Source: Hymenobacter latericoloratus
Lineage (GTDB): Bacteria > Bacteroidota > Bacteroidia > Cytophagales > Hymenobacteraceae
Assembly (NCBI RefSeq): GCF_014199535.1
Contig: NZ_JACHNV010000002.1
Span: 992,001-1,056,000, forward strand
Length of the DNA: 64,000 nt
Reading direction: 5' to 3'
Part shown: one piece after another, positions 8,854 to 16,563 of the stretch
Layout of the letters: every line of letters begins with the position of its first letter
Numbering within the stretch: the first letter of the stretch is position 1
Made by a program: the position numbers and the translations under genes
Notes under the pieces: generated by a model
Database searches by the model: none
Seen by the model: the letters and a program-made list of their open reading frames with translations, nothing else
What the model was told of the DNA's origin: nothing

Positions 8854-9055
8854 TGTCATCCTGAGTGGAGCGAAGGACCTGGTCACATCAGCACGAAAAC
8901 CACGCAAACGATATTTCCCGCTGAGGTTCGCTGAATCGGGCAGGCGCTGAGGTTTGCTGAATCGGGCAGGCGCAGAGGTTCGCTGAGTCGGGCAGGCGCA
9001 GAGGTTCGCTGAGTCGGGCAGGCGTAGAAAGGTCCTTCGCAAGCTCAGGATGACA
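8854..9055. repeat. Palindrome pair enclosing four 26-bp tandem repeats
   Basis: Outer arms 8854-8880 (TGTCATCCTGAGTGGAGCGA...) and 9030-9055 are inverted copies of the dispersed palindrome. Between them are four head-to-tail 26-bp units (8923-8948, 8949-8974, 8975-9000, 9001-9026), each starting GAGGTTCGCTGA with two or three differences. The whole block fills the cysH-cysD gap. The right arm overlaps the cysH 3' end and supplies its stop codon. Confidence 0.85.
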
Positions 9056-9830
9056 GGGGGCTTGTTACCGGCTCCACTACCGGGTCGGGGCCGTTGTGAT
9101 GGGCCGTAGCGTGCAGGCCGCATTCCTTGGCCGAGAGGTCTTCCCACCACCAGCGGCCGGCCCGGAAGTCCTCGCCCGGCCGAATGGCGCGGGTGCAGGG
9201 GGCGCACCCAATGCTCACAAAGCCCTGCTGGTGCAGGGGGTTCACCGGCACGCCGTTTTCCTGGGTGAAGGCCACGGCCTGGTCCCAGGTCCAGTCGAAG
9301 AGCGGGTGAACTTTCACGAGGTTGTGCGCCGCGTCCCATTCCACCGGGTCCATGGTCTGGCGGTTCTGCGACTGCTCGGCCCGGATACCCGTGACCCAGG
9401 CGGCCCGGCCGGCCAGGGCGCGGTTCAGGGGCTCCACCTTGCGAATATGGCAGCACTCCTTACGGTTCTCTACGCTCTCGTAGAAGGAGTTAGGGCCTTT
9501 GGCCAGCATCAACTGCTCCACGCTTTCCCGCTGGGGGTAGTACACCGCAATGGGCTGCTCGTACTTTAGCAGGGTCTTGTTCCAGGTGGCGTAGGTTTCC
9601 TGGAAATTGCGGCCCGTATCGAGGGTGAAAACCTGAATGGGAAGCTGGTGGCTGAAAATCAAATGGCTGATAATCTGGTCTTCCAGGCCGAAGGAGGTCG
9701 AGAAAACGGCCTGTTCGGGGAAAAACTCAGCCACAAGGCGCAGCCGCTCCAGGGCAGTAGCCTGGATCAGCCGGGGGCGCAGGTCGTCGAGCAAGGCGCG
9801 GACGGCCGGCGCAGCAGTTGCTGCGGACAT
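9045..9830 (-). CDS. cysH: Phosphoadenylyl/adenylyl-sulfate reductase, [4Fe-4S] type
   Basis: A 261-residue thioredoxin-dependent reductase that converts APS (or PAPS) to sulfite. It has the PP-loop fold (STSFGLEDQ at 44-52), the iron-sulfur cysteine set C126-C127 and C209-x-x-C212 (KECCHIRK, GCAPCTR), and the catalytic tail ECGLH at 236-240. The cluster cysteines mark the APS-using class, consistent with no cysC here. The ATG at 9830 (MSAATAAPAV) is preferred over an upstream in-frame start. The last residues LSS plus the stop come from a palindromic repeat. It is the first gene after the SAM riboswitch. Confidence 0.93.
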   Translation of the reverse strand: MSAATAAPAVRALLDDLRPRLIQATALERLRLVAEFFPEQAVFSTSFGLEDQIISHLIFSHQLPIQVFTLDTGRNFQETYATWNKTLLKYEQPIAVYYPQRESVEQLMLAKGPNSFYESVENRKECCHIRKVEPLNRALAGRAAWVTGIRAEQSQNRQTMDPVEWDAAHNLVKVHPLFDWTWDQAVAFTQENGVPVNPLHQQGFVSIGCAPCTRAIRPGEDFRAGRWWWEDLSAKECGLHATAHHNGPDPVVEPVTSPLSS

Positions 9831-10140
9831 AACAAGAAGGGGAGGGAAGCCGGCCCACAGGCGCAAGCTTCAGCTGACAGGATGGCCCTACCCCGCGGTG
9901 GCGGCCCAATAAGGGGGCGCAGCCAGCAGCGGCAAGGGCGAAAAGCCGGGCGTGCGGGCAGAGTCAGCTACACAAAAAACCGTGTCAGCGGAGCGGCCAG
10001 GCGCACAAACCAGGAAAAAAAGGAGGGGTGCGTTACGCCTGACAACAACACGCCATGCCCATCATAGCACAACACCCATGCTGTAGAGCAGTGGGGGTGG
10101 CGGATGCGGCGGCGGAGTTAGACAAGCGGTTCACGGCTAG
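9831..10140 (-). promoter_or_regulatory. cysH leader after the riboswitch
   Basis: A 310-nt untranslated stretch separates the SAM aptamer from the cysH start. It should hold the expression platform. I see a T7 run (minus strand, near 10015) after a C-rich segment and a small bulged stem (GCTGACAC/GTGTAGC), but no convincing terminator. So whether control is by termination or translation cannot be read here. Confidence 0.4.
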
Positions 10141-10238
10141 TTGTTTTTATATGGTCAGGAGTTGGCACCGTTTCGGATGGTCCGCTGGTTGCCGGCGCTT
10201 CGTCGAGCCTGTCTCTCCACGCCTCTGTATAAAAACAA
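10141..10238 (-). ncRNA. SAM-I (S-box) riboswitch controlling the cys operon
   Basis: Read on the minus strand, this 98-nt element has an 11-bp perfect P1 stem (TTGTTTTTATA at 10238-10228 against TATAAAAACAA at 10151-10141). It also has the conserved S-box blocks in order: AGAGGCGTGGAGAGAC, GGCTCGACGAAG, CCGGCAACC and GGTGCCAACTCCTG. S-box RNAs bind S-adenosylmethionine and turn off sulfur, methionine and cysteine genes. It lies between a Bacteroidota promoter and cysH, so it should repress the whole sulfate-assimilation run when SAM is plentiful. Confidence 0.92.
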
Positions 10239-10265
10239 TCCTTTGTGGGGAAAGAATTGATGGGG

Positions 10266-10298
10266 CAAAAGTAGCGGCCAGAATTTTATACTTCCAAA
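10266..10298 (-). promoter_or_regulatory. Bacteroidota-type promoter of the cys operon
   Basis: On the minus strand a TTTG box (10298-10295) is followed after 21 nt by TACTTTTG (10273-10266), matching the TTTG/TAnnTTTG promoter of this phylum. Transcription would start near 10260, about 20 nt before the riboswitch P1 stem. Confidence 0.75.
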
Positions 10299-10329
10299 TT
10301 TTATTTTTCTGGTCTGCTAAAAATCCTAC

Positions 10330-10629
10330 TTACTGGCCGTGGCTGACGCTCGTAATTGTGCCATCGGCCCCAATGCCCAGGTAGATATTATCGGAGGCGG
10401 CCGGCGAGGCCTTATACACGTACGCTGAATCAGCAGAAACGCCCGATATTCTGCGCGACGGAGCGCCGCCCATTACCCTCACTGCCTGCTGTTTAGGCAT
10501 GCCTACCCGGACCAGATAAGAGTTGTGCTGGTTTCTTTTTCCGGGTATATGCTCCCTGAAAATCACAACCAGTAACAGGAAGAAAGCAATGGCTAAAATC
10601 GACCCAAGAAACTGTTTCGTCGCGTTCAT
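10330..10629 (-). CDS. Small membrane-anchored protein, SmpA/OmlA-like
   Basis: 99 residues with an N-terminal membrane helix or uncleaved signal (about 8-25), then a small soluble domain. The stretch VRVGMPKQQAVRVMGGAPSR resembles the G-M-(S/T)-x-x-(E/Q)-V-x-x-x-x-G-x-P helix of the SmpA/OmlA (BamE) fold, which is also common in unrelated small lipoproteins. There is no lipobox. Function is unknown. It follows the flippase gene on the same strand after 48 bp. The fold assignment is by motif only. Confidence 0.6.
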   Translation of the reverse strand: MNATKQFLGSILAIAFFLLLVVIFREHIPGKRNQHNSYLVRVGMPKQQAVRVMGGAPSRRISGVSADSAYVYKASPAASDNIYLGIGADGTITSVSHGQ

Positions 10630-10677
10630 AAAATATCGTATATCAGTCTGTAGAGTGAATACTATATATAACGACGA

Positions 10678-12195
10678 CTAGTGTTTTCGTTGTGTGAGTT
10701 TGCTGAGAAAAGCAGTTGCTTCGGGGGCCGAGTTTGTCACCAGAATCAGCGTGCCGTACACCAGCGTCAGCACGGTGGAGCGCAGGAGCATGGTAAGCAG
10801 GGGCGAGCTGAGAGCTGGCATCAGCCAGCCCGCTACCCCCGCCACGGCCGCAATGCCTAGTATCAGGGGAATGCGCCAGGTGAAGGGCTGCATGCGGTAG
10901 CTGTGCCACACAAACCAAGTGCGGGCCACGTTAATGCTGACCTGCGCAATGCAGGCCGCCACGGCGGCCCCCACCATGCCCAGGCGCGGAATCAGCAGCC
11001 CGTTCAGCAGAATAGTGAGCAGCGCCAGTGACACGTTGAAAATCAGGTCGAAGCGGTAGCGCGGGGACGTTACGACCATCAGGCCATTGACGCCCGTGAT
11101 GCCATCGAAGAGCTTGCTGCCCAGCAAGAGCAGCACCACCACGGTACCTTCGGCGTAGCGGGCGTTGCGCATCAGGGAATAAATAAAGTCCAGATTCAGG
11201 GCAATGCCCAGGAATAGCAAACAGCCGATGAGCGTGTTGAGGCGGGTAGCGCGGCGGTAGAAGTCGGCCATGCGCGGGAGGTCCTGCTGCTTCCAGTAGT
11301 CGGCCAGGAGCGGAAAGGCTATTTTGTTGAGGGAGCGGGCCGGAATAGCCAGGGCCGTGCTGATGTTGCCGGCCACCACGTAAATGCCGGCCGCCGCCAC
11401 GCTTACCTGGGCGCCCACCATCAGGGTATCAATGAACATGATGATGCTGCCCGACAGGCTGCCCAGCAGCGTGAAAGCGCCCATGCCCAGCATTTCGCGC
11501 AGGGGCCACACCGTAAGCACCTGCCGCGTGGGCCGCCAGTGCAGCTCCCCGATGGCCGCCGTGTAGGCTGTCAGCAGCAGGGCAATAGCGCTGTTCACGC
11601 TCACAAACCACAGCACGTAGCCCGAAAAAGACAGGTAGCCCAAGCCAAACAGGAAGGCTCCCGTCACAATCAGGACCCGCAGCAGAATATCCTGCACGAA
11701 GGACGAGAAAGCCGTGTGGTACAGCGCCTTCAGGTAGGCGTCCTGCACCGAGTAGAGCATGGTAAACAGCGCCAGCACGGCGCCCCAGGCGTAGTACGGG
11801 GCCAGCAGGGGAGCATCATGCCCGTACCAGGGCAGCAACAGAGGCTCGCCCAGGAAATACAGGGCCGTGACTACCGCAAACCCCAGCAGCGGCACGCCCA
11901 GCAGCAGCGGCAGAAACCCCCGGTGCCCCGACTCGGGGTGGCGGAAGTAGGGGAAAAACCGGATGCCCACGCTGGCGAAGCCAAAGGCCGCCACCTGGGC
12001 GTAGAGCGTAGCCACCGACGAGAGCGTGGCCGTAACGCCCAATTGCTCGGGCTGCAGAAAGTTGGGCAGTACCAGAGCCGTGCTCACGAAGCCCAGCGCC
12101 AGCCCGATGTAGGAAATAATGGTGTTGCGCAGCCCCTGCCGCTGAACGATACCCAAACGGTGAATAAGTGAAGTGGTGAAGTGAGAGTTGGTCAA
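10678..12195 (-). CDS. Polysaccharide flippase (Wzx/MATE-like)
   Basis: 505 residues, almost entirely hydrophobic, with about 12-14 membrane helices. The N-terminal layout (GLRNTIISYIGLALGFVSTA...PNFLQPEQLG) is typical of the polysaccharide biosynthesis/oligosaccharide flippase family. It would move lipid-linked glycan units across the inner membrane. It is the last gene of the pseudaminic-acid locus, so the cargo may carry that sugar (inference). A palindrome at 12205-12300 separates it from the deacetylase gene. Confidence 0.88.
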   Translation of the reverse strand: MTNSHFTTSLIHRLGIVQRQGLRNTIISYIGLALGFVSTALVLPNFLQPEQLGVTATLSSVATLYAQVAAFGFASVGIRFFPYFRHPESGHRGFLPLLLGVPLLGFAVVTALYFLGEPLLLPWYGHDAPLLAPYYAWGAVLALFTMLYSVQDAYLKALYHTAFSSFVQDILLRVLIVTGAFLFGLGYLSFSGYVLWFVSVNSAIALLLTAYTAAIGELHWRPTRQVLTVWPLREMLGMGAFTLLGSLSGSIIMFIDTLMVGAQVSVAAAGIYVVAGNISTALAIPARSLNKIAFPLLADYWKQQDLPRMADFYRRATRLNTLIGCLLFLGIALNLDFIYSLMRNARYAEGTVVVLLLLGSKLFDGITGVNGLMVVTSPRYRFDLIFNVSLALLTILLNGLLIPRLGMVGAAVAACIAQVSINVARTWFVWHSYRMQPFTWRIPLILGIAAVAGVAGWLMPALSSPLLTMLLRSTVLTLVYGTLILVTNSAPEATAFLSKLTQRKH

Positions 12196-12204
12196 CCCCG
12201 CTGT

Positions 12205-12300
12205 TTGTCATTCTGAGCGGAGCGAAGGACCTCTACCGCTTCGTTGTGACGGTAATTAATTACTCACGGTAGAGGTCCTTCGCTCCGCTCAGGATGACAA
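12205..12300. repeat. Dispersed palindrome, 34-bp arms
   Basis: Arms 12205-12238 and 12267-12300 are near-perfect inverted copies (TTGTCATTCTGAGCGGAGCG... and its complement) around a 28-nt loop. The right arm overlaps the 3' end of the deacetylase gene and gives it the codons for LSS and the TGA stop, as happens at cysH. Confidence 0.88.
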
Positions 12301-13752
12301 GCGGGTCCAGACAAACAACTCGCAAATTTCCCGGCCGTTGACAAAGGCCACGTTGCGGCTGCGAAGGTACTCCATGATTTCGGCGAACTGGCGGGGGCCG
12401 GTATTCTCGTTGGCCGGGTCGAAGTTCTCGTTGTGCCAGAGCACCGTGCACACGCCCCCAAACCGCTCAATTTCCTGCAGCATCGGTGTGAGGGCCGGCA
12501 GGATTTCCTCGGGAGCCAGCTGGAGGTAGCGCGGGTGGTGCAGGGTAGCATCCATCACGTTGAGCGGGATTTCGAGGAATGTGGATGTCTGAATAGAGTT
12601 TTTTGGTCCTGGAGTGAAGAAAGCTGGTGCTTCTGATGGTAGGGTATAAAGCCTCATGTGGGGAGGATTGACAGTAAAAGAATCAGCATCGAAATTGAAA
12701 GTATAGAACGGCAGGCAGTAGGAATTTCGGAAGCCAAAGTGCTCCGCAAACCCTAGCGTGGAGTCATAAGTGAAACCATCCAAACTCAACAAGGTGGACG
12801 TAATGCGCGGCTCCCAACTCAGGTAGTGAAACCGGATGCCGCTACACGGTACCGGAATTTTAAGCCAATCCATCTTCAACTTTCCGCCATGTACTGCAGT
12901 ACCCAGACCCGCGTGCAGGCCTACCTCTGCATCCTGAATAGCTGCGGCTATTTTTGTCCACACCTTACGCAGTTTATAATCCGCATTCGGCGTGCCGTTG
13001 GGGGCTTTCCGGTGCTCGGGTAGGAAGAAGAACGTGCTTTTGGCGCCATAGCTGGCTACGGTTTCCTGCACCTGCCGGAGGTTGTCCCAGGCGTCGGGGG
13101 TAGTGAGGTGGCGCCACAGGTGCCGCCCGAAGCGCAGAAGCCGGCCCTGGCGCAGGGCGGCTTTGGCGGGGGCTTTCCAGGCGCTGTACAGGTTGTCGAT
13201 GTCGTGGGTGATGAAGGCGGCCCAGAGGGCCCCGCTAGCCCAGCGGCGCGGCTGCAGCGGCTGGCCCGCGACGTGCTCCACGGCGGTTTTCAGCACATCG
13301 AAGTAGTAGTTCACCACCGGCACCGCCACGAAGCCGTAGCGGTGCTGCACGCTGGCCGAGTACGGGAAGCGGCCGTGCTGGTCGCGCTCCGCCGAGAAGT
13401 ACTCCTGCCAGCCACTGAGCAGGTAGAAAGCCGCCGAAATAATATCGGCGCGAATGAGGGCCCGGCCGCCCGGCAGTAGCTCCAACAGCGGCTTCTGGGG
13501 CTCGGGGTCGAAGAAAAAAGGGATGCCCTGGCCCAGCCACTGCCTTTGGGTGGGCGGCGGGGGGTAGGGCTGCTGCCCGCCGAAAAACTGCCCGGCAGCC
13601 TCCGCTACCTCTACCTGCGGCTGCAACCCGGCATACCCAATGGACACCGCCGGCACGGCCTCGTAAGCCATACGAAAATGCCGGAGCACGTAGGCTAACC
13701 GAGTTTCGGCGGAAACGGGGAGCGGCGCAGTGGGGAAGGCAGGGGCAGTCAT
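12289..13752 (-). CDS. Polysaccharide deacetylase family protein
   Basis: 487 residues. An N-terminal domain of about 170 residues precedes a catalytic NodB-like part starting at FITHDIDNLY (H183-D184), followed by STFFFLPEHR, GLHAGLG and a C-terminal LWHNENFD segment. Such enzymes remove acetyl groups from surface sugars. The protein has no signal peptide, so it may act on cytoplasmic precursors. The ATG at 13752 is chosen over longer in-frame options because the upstream codons are low-complexity intergenic sequence. It sits between a glycosyltransferase gene and the flippase gene. Confidence 0.8.
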   Translation of the reverse strand: MTAPAFPTAPLPVSAETRLAYVLRHFRMAYEAVPAVSIGYAGLQPQVEVAEAAGQFFGGQQPYPPPPTQRQWLGQGIPFFFDPEPQKPLLELLPGGRALIRADIISAAFYLLSGWQEYFSAERDQHGRFPYSASVQHRYGFVAVPVVNYYFDVLKTAVEHVAGQPLQPRRWASGALWAAFITHDIDNLYSAWKAPAKAALRQGRLLRFGRHLWRHLTTPDAWDNLRQVQETVASYGAKSTFFFLPEHRKAPNGTPNADYKLRKVWTKIAAAIQDAEVGLHAGLGTAVHGGKLKMDWLKIPVPCSGIRFHYLSWEPRITSTLLSLDGFTYDSTLGFAEHFGFRNSYCLPFYTFNFDADSFTVNPPHMRLYTLPSEAPAFFTPGPKNSIQTSTFLEIPLNVMDATLHHPRYLQLAPEEILPALTPMLQEIERFGGVCTVLWHNENFDPANENTGPRQFAEIMEYLRSRNVAFVNGREICELFVWTRLSS

Positions 13753-13823
13753 GGGGGCAAAATACGCCCTCCTGAACAACTCTGCGTTTCTCCGCGAAAT
13801 CCTCTGCGCTCCTCTGCGGGAAC

Positions 13824-15113
13824 CTACGCCTGCCCGGCCAGCCACTCCCGCAGCAGTCGGGCGGCTCTTTCCTGGCTGTACCCCTCGTCGGCAGTGCCCA
13901 GGGTAGCGTTGTAGTAGGCCGCCCGCCGGTACAAATCGGTGGGCTTGTGCTGCTGATGGCGCCGCAGCAGCGCCGAAAGCTCCGGCAGCGTATGAGCCCG
14001 TTCTACCAGGCCGTGGGCCACGTAGCCGTAGTAATCTTCGGCCACGCCGTGAGTACCAAAGCGAAAGTAAATGCTGGCCAGGTTGAGCAGGGTAGCCTCC
14101 AGATGGGTGCTGGTGTCGGCCGCAATCAGGGCGTCGTGCCCGGCCAGAAACTCAAAAACAGTTTGCTGACGGGCGTCGGAAAACTGCAGCCGCGGGTGGC
14201 GCTGGCGCAGAAACGAAAAGTCGCGGGTGTCGCCGGGGTGGGGGCGGAAGGTGAACGTGAGGTTCGGAAACTCCTGCAGCAGATGGGCGAGGGTAGCGGC
14301 TACGGCTTCCGTTTCGTCGAGGGTGTTGATGGCCACGGCCACGCGCTGTACGGTAGGGTTCAGGTTTTTGCGGGACAGGAAGGCATCGGCCTTGGGCATG
14401 CCCACCAGCTCCACCCGGCCCGCTACGGGGCCGCACTGCCGGTACTTGTCCAGGGCGTCCTGGCCTTCCAGCAGGCTGAAGTCGAAACCCAGGGGCGGAA
14501 AGTTGGTGCTTACGCTGGCATGCTGCACGTAGGCCGTGGGCACGCCGCAGGTGCGGGCCGCCAGCAGCAGGGCCCGGGCGTCGTCGTTGTGGTCGTTAGC
14601 GAAGATGATGGCCTGGGGGCGGTAGTGGCGCAGGGCCCGCACGTACACCTCGTAGTAGCCAATGGCGTTGAAAATCAAGTCGAAAAAGCGCCAGGCTTTC
14701 CAGCCTTCCGTGCGCTTCAGGCCCCAATAGAGGGTAGGAAACTGCCCGTAGTACAGCAGCTTACGCCGCAACGACAGCCGGTTTACTACCCCGTTGTAGC
14801 GGCCAATCTGTTTGCTCTGCCCCGCCACCAGCACCGCGCCTGGCAGAGTTTCCCGCAGGAAGTGCAGGGAGTCGTAGTTGTTCTGGCTGACCACGTATAG
14901 CCACACCGCGCCGCGCAGCTGCTCGGGGTTGCGCACCGGCCGAAACATGTTGCCCACCAGCCGCAGCCCCGCATAACCGGCCACCTTGGCCAGGCGCTTC
15001 CAGGGGCTGGCCGGCGAAATGGCTTCCAGCATGTGGGCCGGCAGCGAGGCAAACAAGTCGGTAAAACGCAGCTGCAGGATGTCGCGCAGGCGGGCGGTGG
15101 CAGAATGGGGCAT
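13824..15113 (-). CDS. GT-B-like glycosyltransferase of the surface-glycan locus
   Basis: 429 residues, no membrane segments. The C-terminal half has GT-B features: VELVGMPKADAF, FRPHPGD, and HDALIAADTSTHLEATLLN, resembling capsule and CDP-glycerol-type transferases that have a sugar-nucleotide site with a conserved D-x-S/T-x-x-x-E pattern. Placed just after pseI, it is a candidate pseudaminic-acid transferase, but the acceptor and donor are not shown by sequence. ATG at 15113 (MPHSATARLRD) is chosen; the longer frame runs into a repeat. Confidence 0.65.
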   Translation of the reverse strand: MPHSATARLRDILQLRFTDLFASLPAHMLEAISPASPWKRLAKVAGYAGLRLVGNMFRPVRNPEQLRGAVWLYVVSQNNYDSLHFLRETLPGAVLVAGQSKQIGRYNGVVNRLSLRRKLLYYGQFPTLYWGLKRTEGWKAWRFFDLIFNAIGYYEVYVRALRHYRPQAIIFANDHNDDARALLLAARTCGVPTAYVQHASVSTNFPPLGFDFSLLEGQDALDKYRQCGPVAGRVELVGMPKADAFLSRKNLNPTVQRVAVAINTLDETEAVAATLAHLLQEFPNLTFTFRPHPGDTRDFSFLRQRHPRLQFSDARQQTVFEFLAGHDALIAADTSTHLEATLLNLASIYFRFGTHGVAEDYYGYVAHGLVERAHTLPELSALLRRHQQHKPTDLYRRAAYYNATLGTADEGYSQERAARLLREWLAGQA

Positions 15114-15169
15114 AAGGTACAAAAATAGCGCGCCCAGCTGGCCTCTAAGAATTTGCCCCATTTCCGGCT

Positions 15170-15380
15170 CAGCTGCCCCACGGTAGGGGCGGGGCTTGCC
15201 CCCACCCGCCATCCGCGCCGCATGCATAGCTGCTTCTAACGACTTGTGCTGGTGCCGGGCGGGGGCAAGCCCCGCTCCTTACTGGGACAACCGCTATCCG
15301 CGCTGCATGCATAGCTGCTTGCAACGACTCGTTCCGGTGGCGGGCGGGGGCAAGCCCCGCTCCCTACCGTGGGGCAGCTG
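15170..15380. repeat. Compound repeat: long inverted repeat with internal 85-bp direct repeats
   Basis: Outer arms 15170-15210 and 15339-15380 (CAGCTGCCCCACGGTAGGG...) are inverted with few differences. Inside, the unit starting ATCCGCG(C/T)(C/T)GCATGCATAG occurs at 15211 and 15296, an 85-bp direct repeat. It fills the gap between pseI and the next gene, and no gene is present here. Confidence 0.85.
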
Positions 15381-15405
15381 GGTAATACATCGAGCTGTCA
15401 GAAGC

Positions 15406-16446
15406 CTACAAAGCGTCCCAGGTCAGGGGGGTGCCGGCCTGTAGGTTCTGGCGAGCGGGTTTGCCGAGCAACTGGTCGTAGTAGCGGGGCGGTAGTCCGT
15501 CGCCGGGGCGCACCACGCGCAGGTTGTCCTTGGTGAAGACCTGGCCGGCGGCAATATCCTGGGCCACGTAGAGGGAGCGTTTGTAGAGGCGGCTCTTTTC
15601 CTCGGCGCGCTGCACGCCGTACTGCACCTGCCCCAGGGCCTGCCAGGCGCGCTCCGTTTCCGTTACCAGCTGGGCTACCTCCTCGGGCTCCAGCGAAAAA
15701 GCTGAATCCACGCCCCCGTCGGCGCGGCGCAGGGTTACGTGTTTTTCCACCACGCAGGCACCCAGGGCCACGGCCGCCACGGCGGCGCCTACCCCCATGG
15801 TATGGTCGGAAAGGCCCACCAGAGCATCGGGGAAGAGCTGCTGGAAGTGGGGCAGGGTGCGCAGGTTGGTGTTCTGGGGCGTGGCGGGGTAGGTGCTGGT
15901 GCACTTGAGCAGCACCAGGTCGCGGCAGCCGGCTTCGCGCAGCACCTGCACGGCCTCAGCCACCTCGGAGAGCTGACTGGCGCCCGTGCTCATAATCACG
16001 GGCTTGCCGGTGGCCGCCACCCGGCGCAGCAGGGGCCAGTCGGTATTCTCGAAGGAGGCAATTTTATAGGCCGGCACATCGAGGGTTTCCAGGAAATCGA
16101 CGGCGGTTTCATCGAAGGGCGAGCTGAACGCCAGCATGCCGTGCTGCCGGGCCCGGTCGAACAAGGGCTTATGCCACTCCCAGGGCGTGTGGGCCTCCTG
16201 GTAGAGCTCGTGCAGCTCGCGGCCAAACCACAGAGAGTTGGGGTCGTCGATGCGGTAGGCGCCGGGCAGCGTCATGGTATCGGCGGTGTAGGTCTGGAGC
16301 TTAATGGCGTGGGCTCCGGCAGCGGCCATGGCATCCACAATAGCCAGGCCACGGTTGAGGTCTTGGTTGTGGTTGCCGCTGAGCTCAGCAATGATAAGCG
16401 GCGGCTGATCGGGGCCGATGAGGCGGGAGCCAAGAGAGAAATTCAT
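15406..16446 (-). CDS. pseI: Pseudaminic acid synthase
   Basis: 346 residues of the NeuB family. It condenses 2,4-diacetamido-2,4,6-trideoxy-L-altrose with phosphoenolpyruvate to give pseudaminic acid. The TIM-barrel part has IIAELSGNHNQDL, AIKLQTYTADTMT, YKIASFE and GLSDHTMG. A C-terminal antifreeze-like SAF domain (about 285-346, RSLYVAQDIAAGQ) follows. The LxxxxGNHNQD start and the pse neighbours favour pseudaminic over sialic acid. Confidence 0.92.
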   Translation of the reverse strand: MNFSLGSRLIGPDQPPLIIAELSGNHNQDLNRGLAIVDAMAAAGAHAIKLQTYTADTMTLPGAYRIDDPNSLWFGRELHELYQEAHTPWEWHKPLFDRARQHGMLAFSSPFDETAVDFLETLDVPAYKIASFENTDWPLLRRVAATGKPVIMSTGASQLSEVAEAVQVLREAGCRDLVLLKCTSTYPATPQNTNLRTLPHFQQLFPDALVGLSDHTMGVGAAVAAVALGACVVEKHVTLRRADGGVDSAFSLEPEEVAQLVTETERAWQALGQVQYGVQRAEEKSRLYKRSLYVAQDIAAGQVFTKDNLRVVRPGDGLPPRYYDQLLGKPARQNLQAGTPLTWDAL

Positions 16447-16563
16447 GCTGCAAAGAAACGAAGCTGCCGCCGAAATGGGATGTCTGAGTTAGGAGGCAGG
16501 TGATGAAGTATCAACATGTCATCCTCTCGTCGCTATTCTTAGCTAGATTGACATCCATCTCCT

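Noticed and set aside
8923..9026. CRISPR array
   Set aside because: The four 26-bp units are directly adjacent with no spacers, and no cas genes exist nearby.
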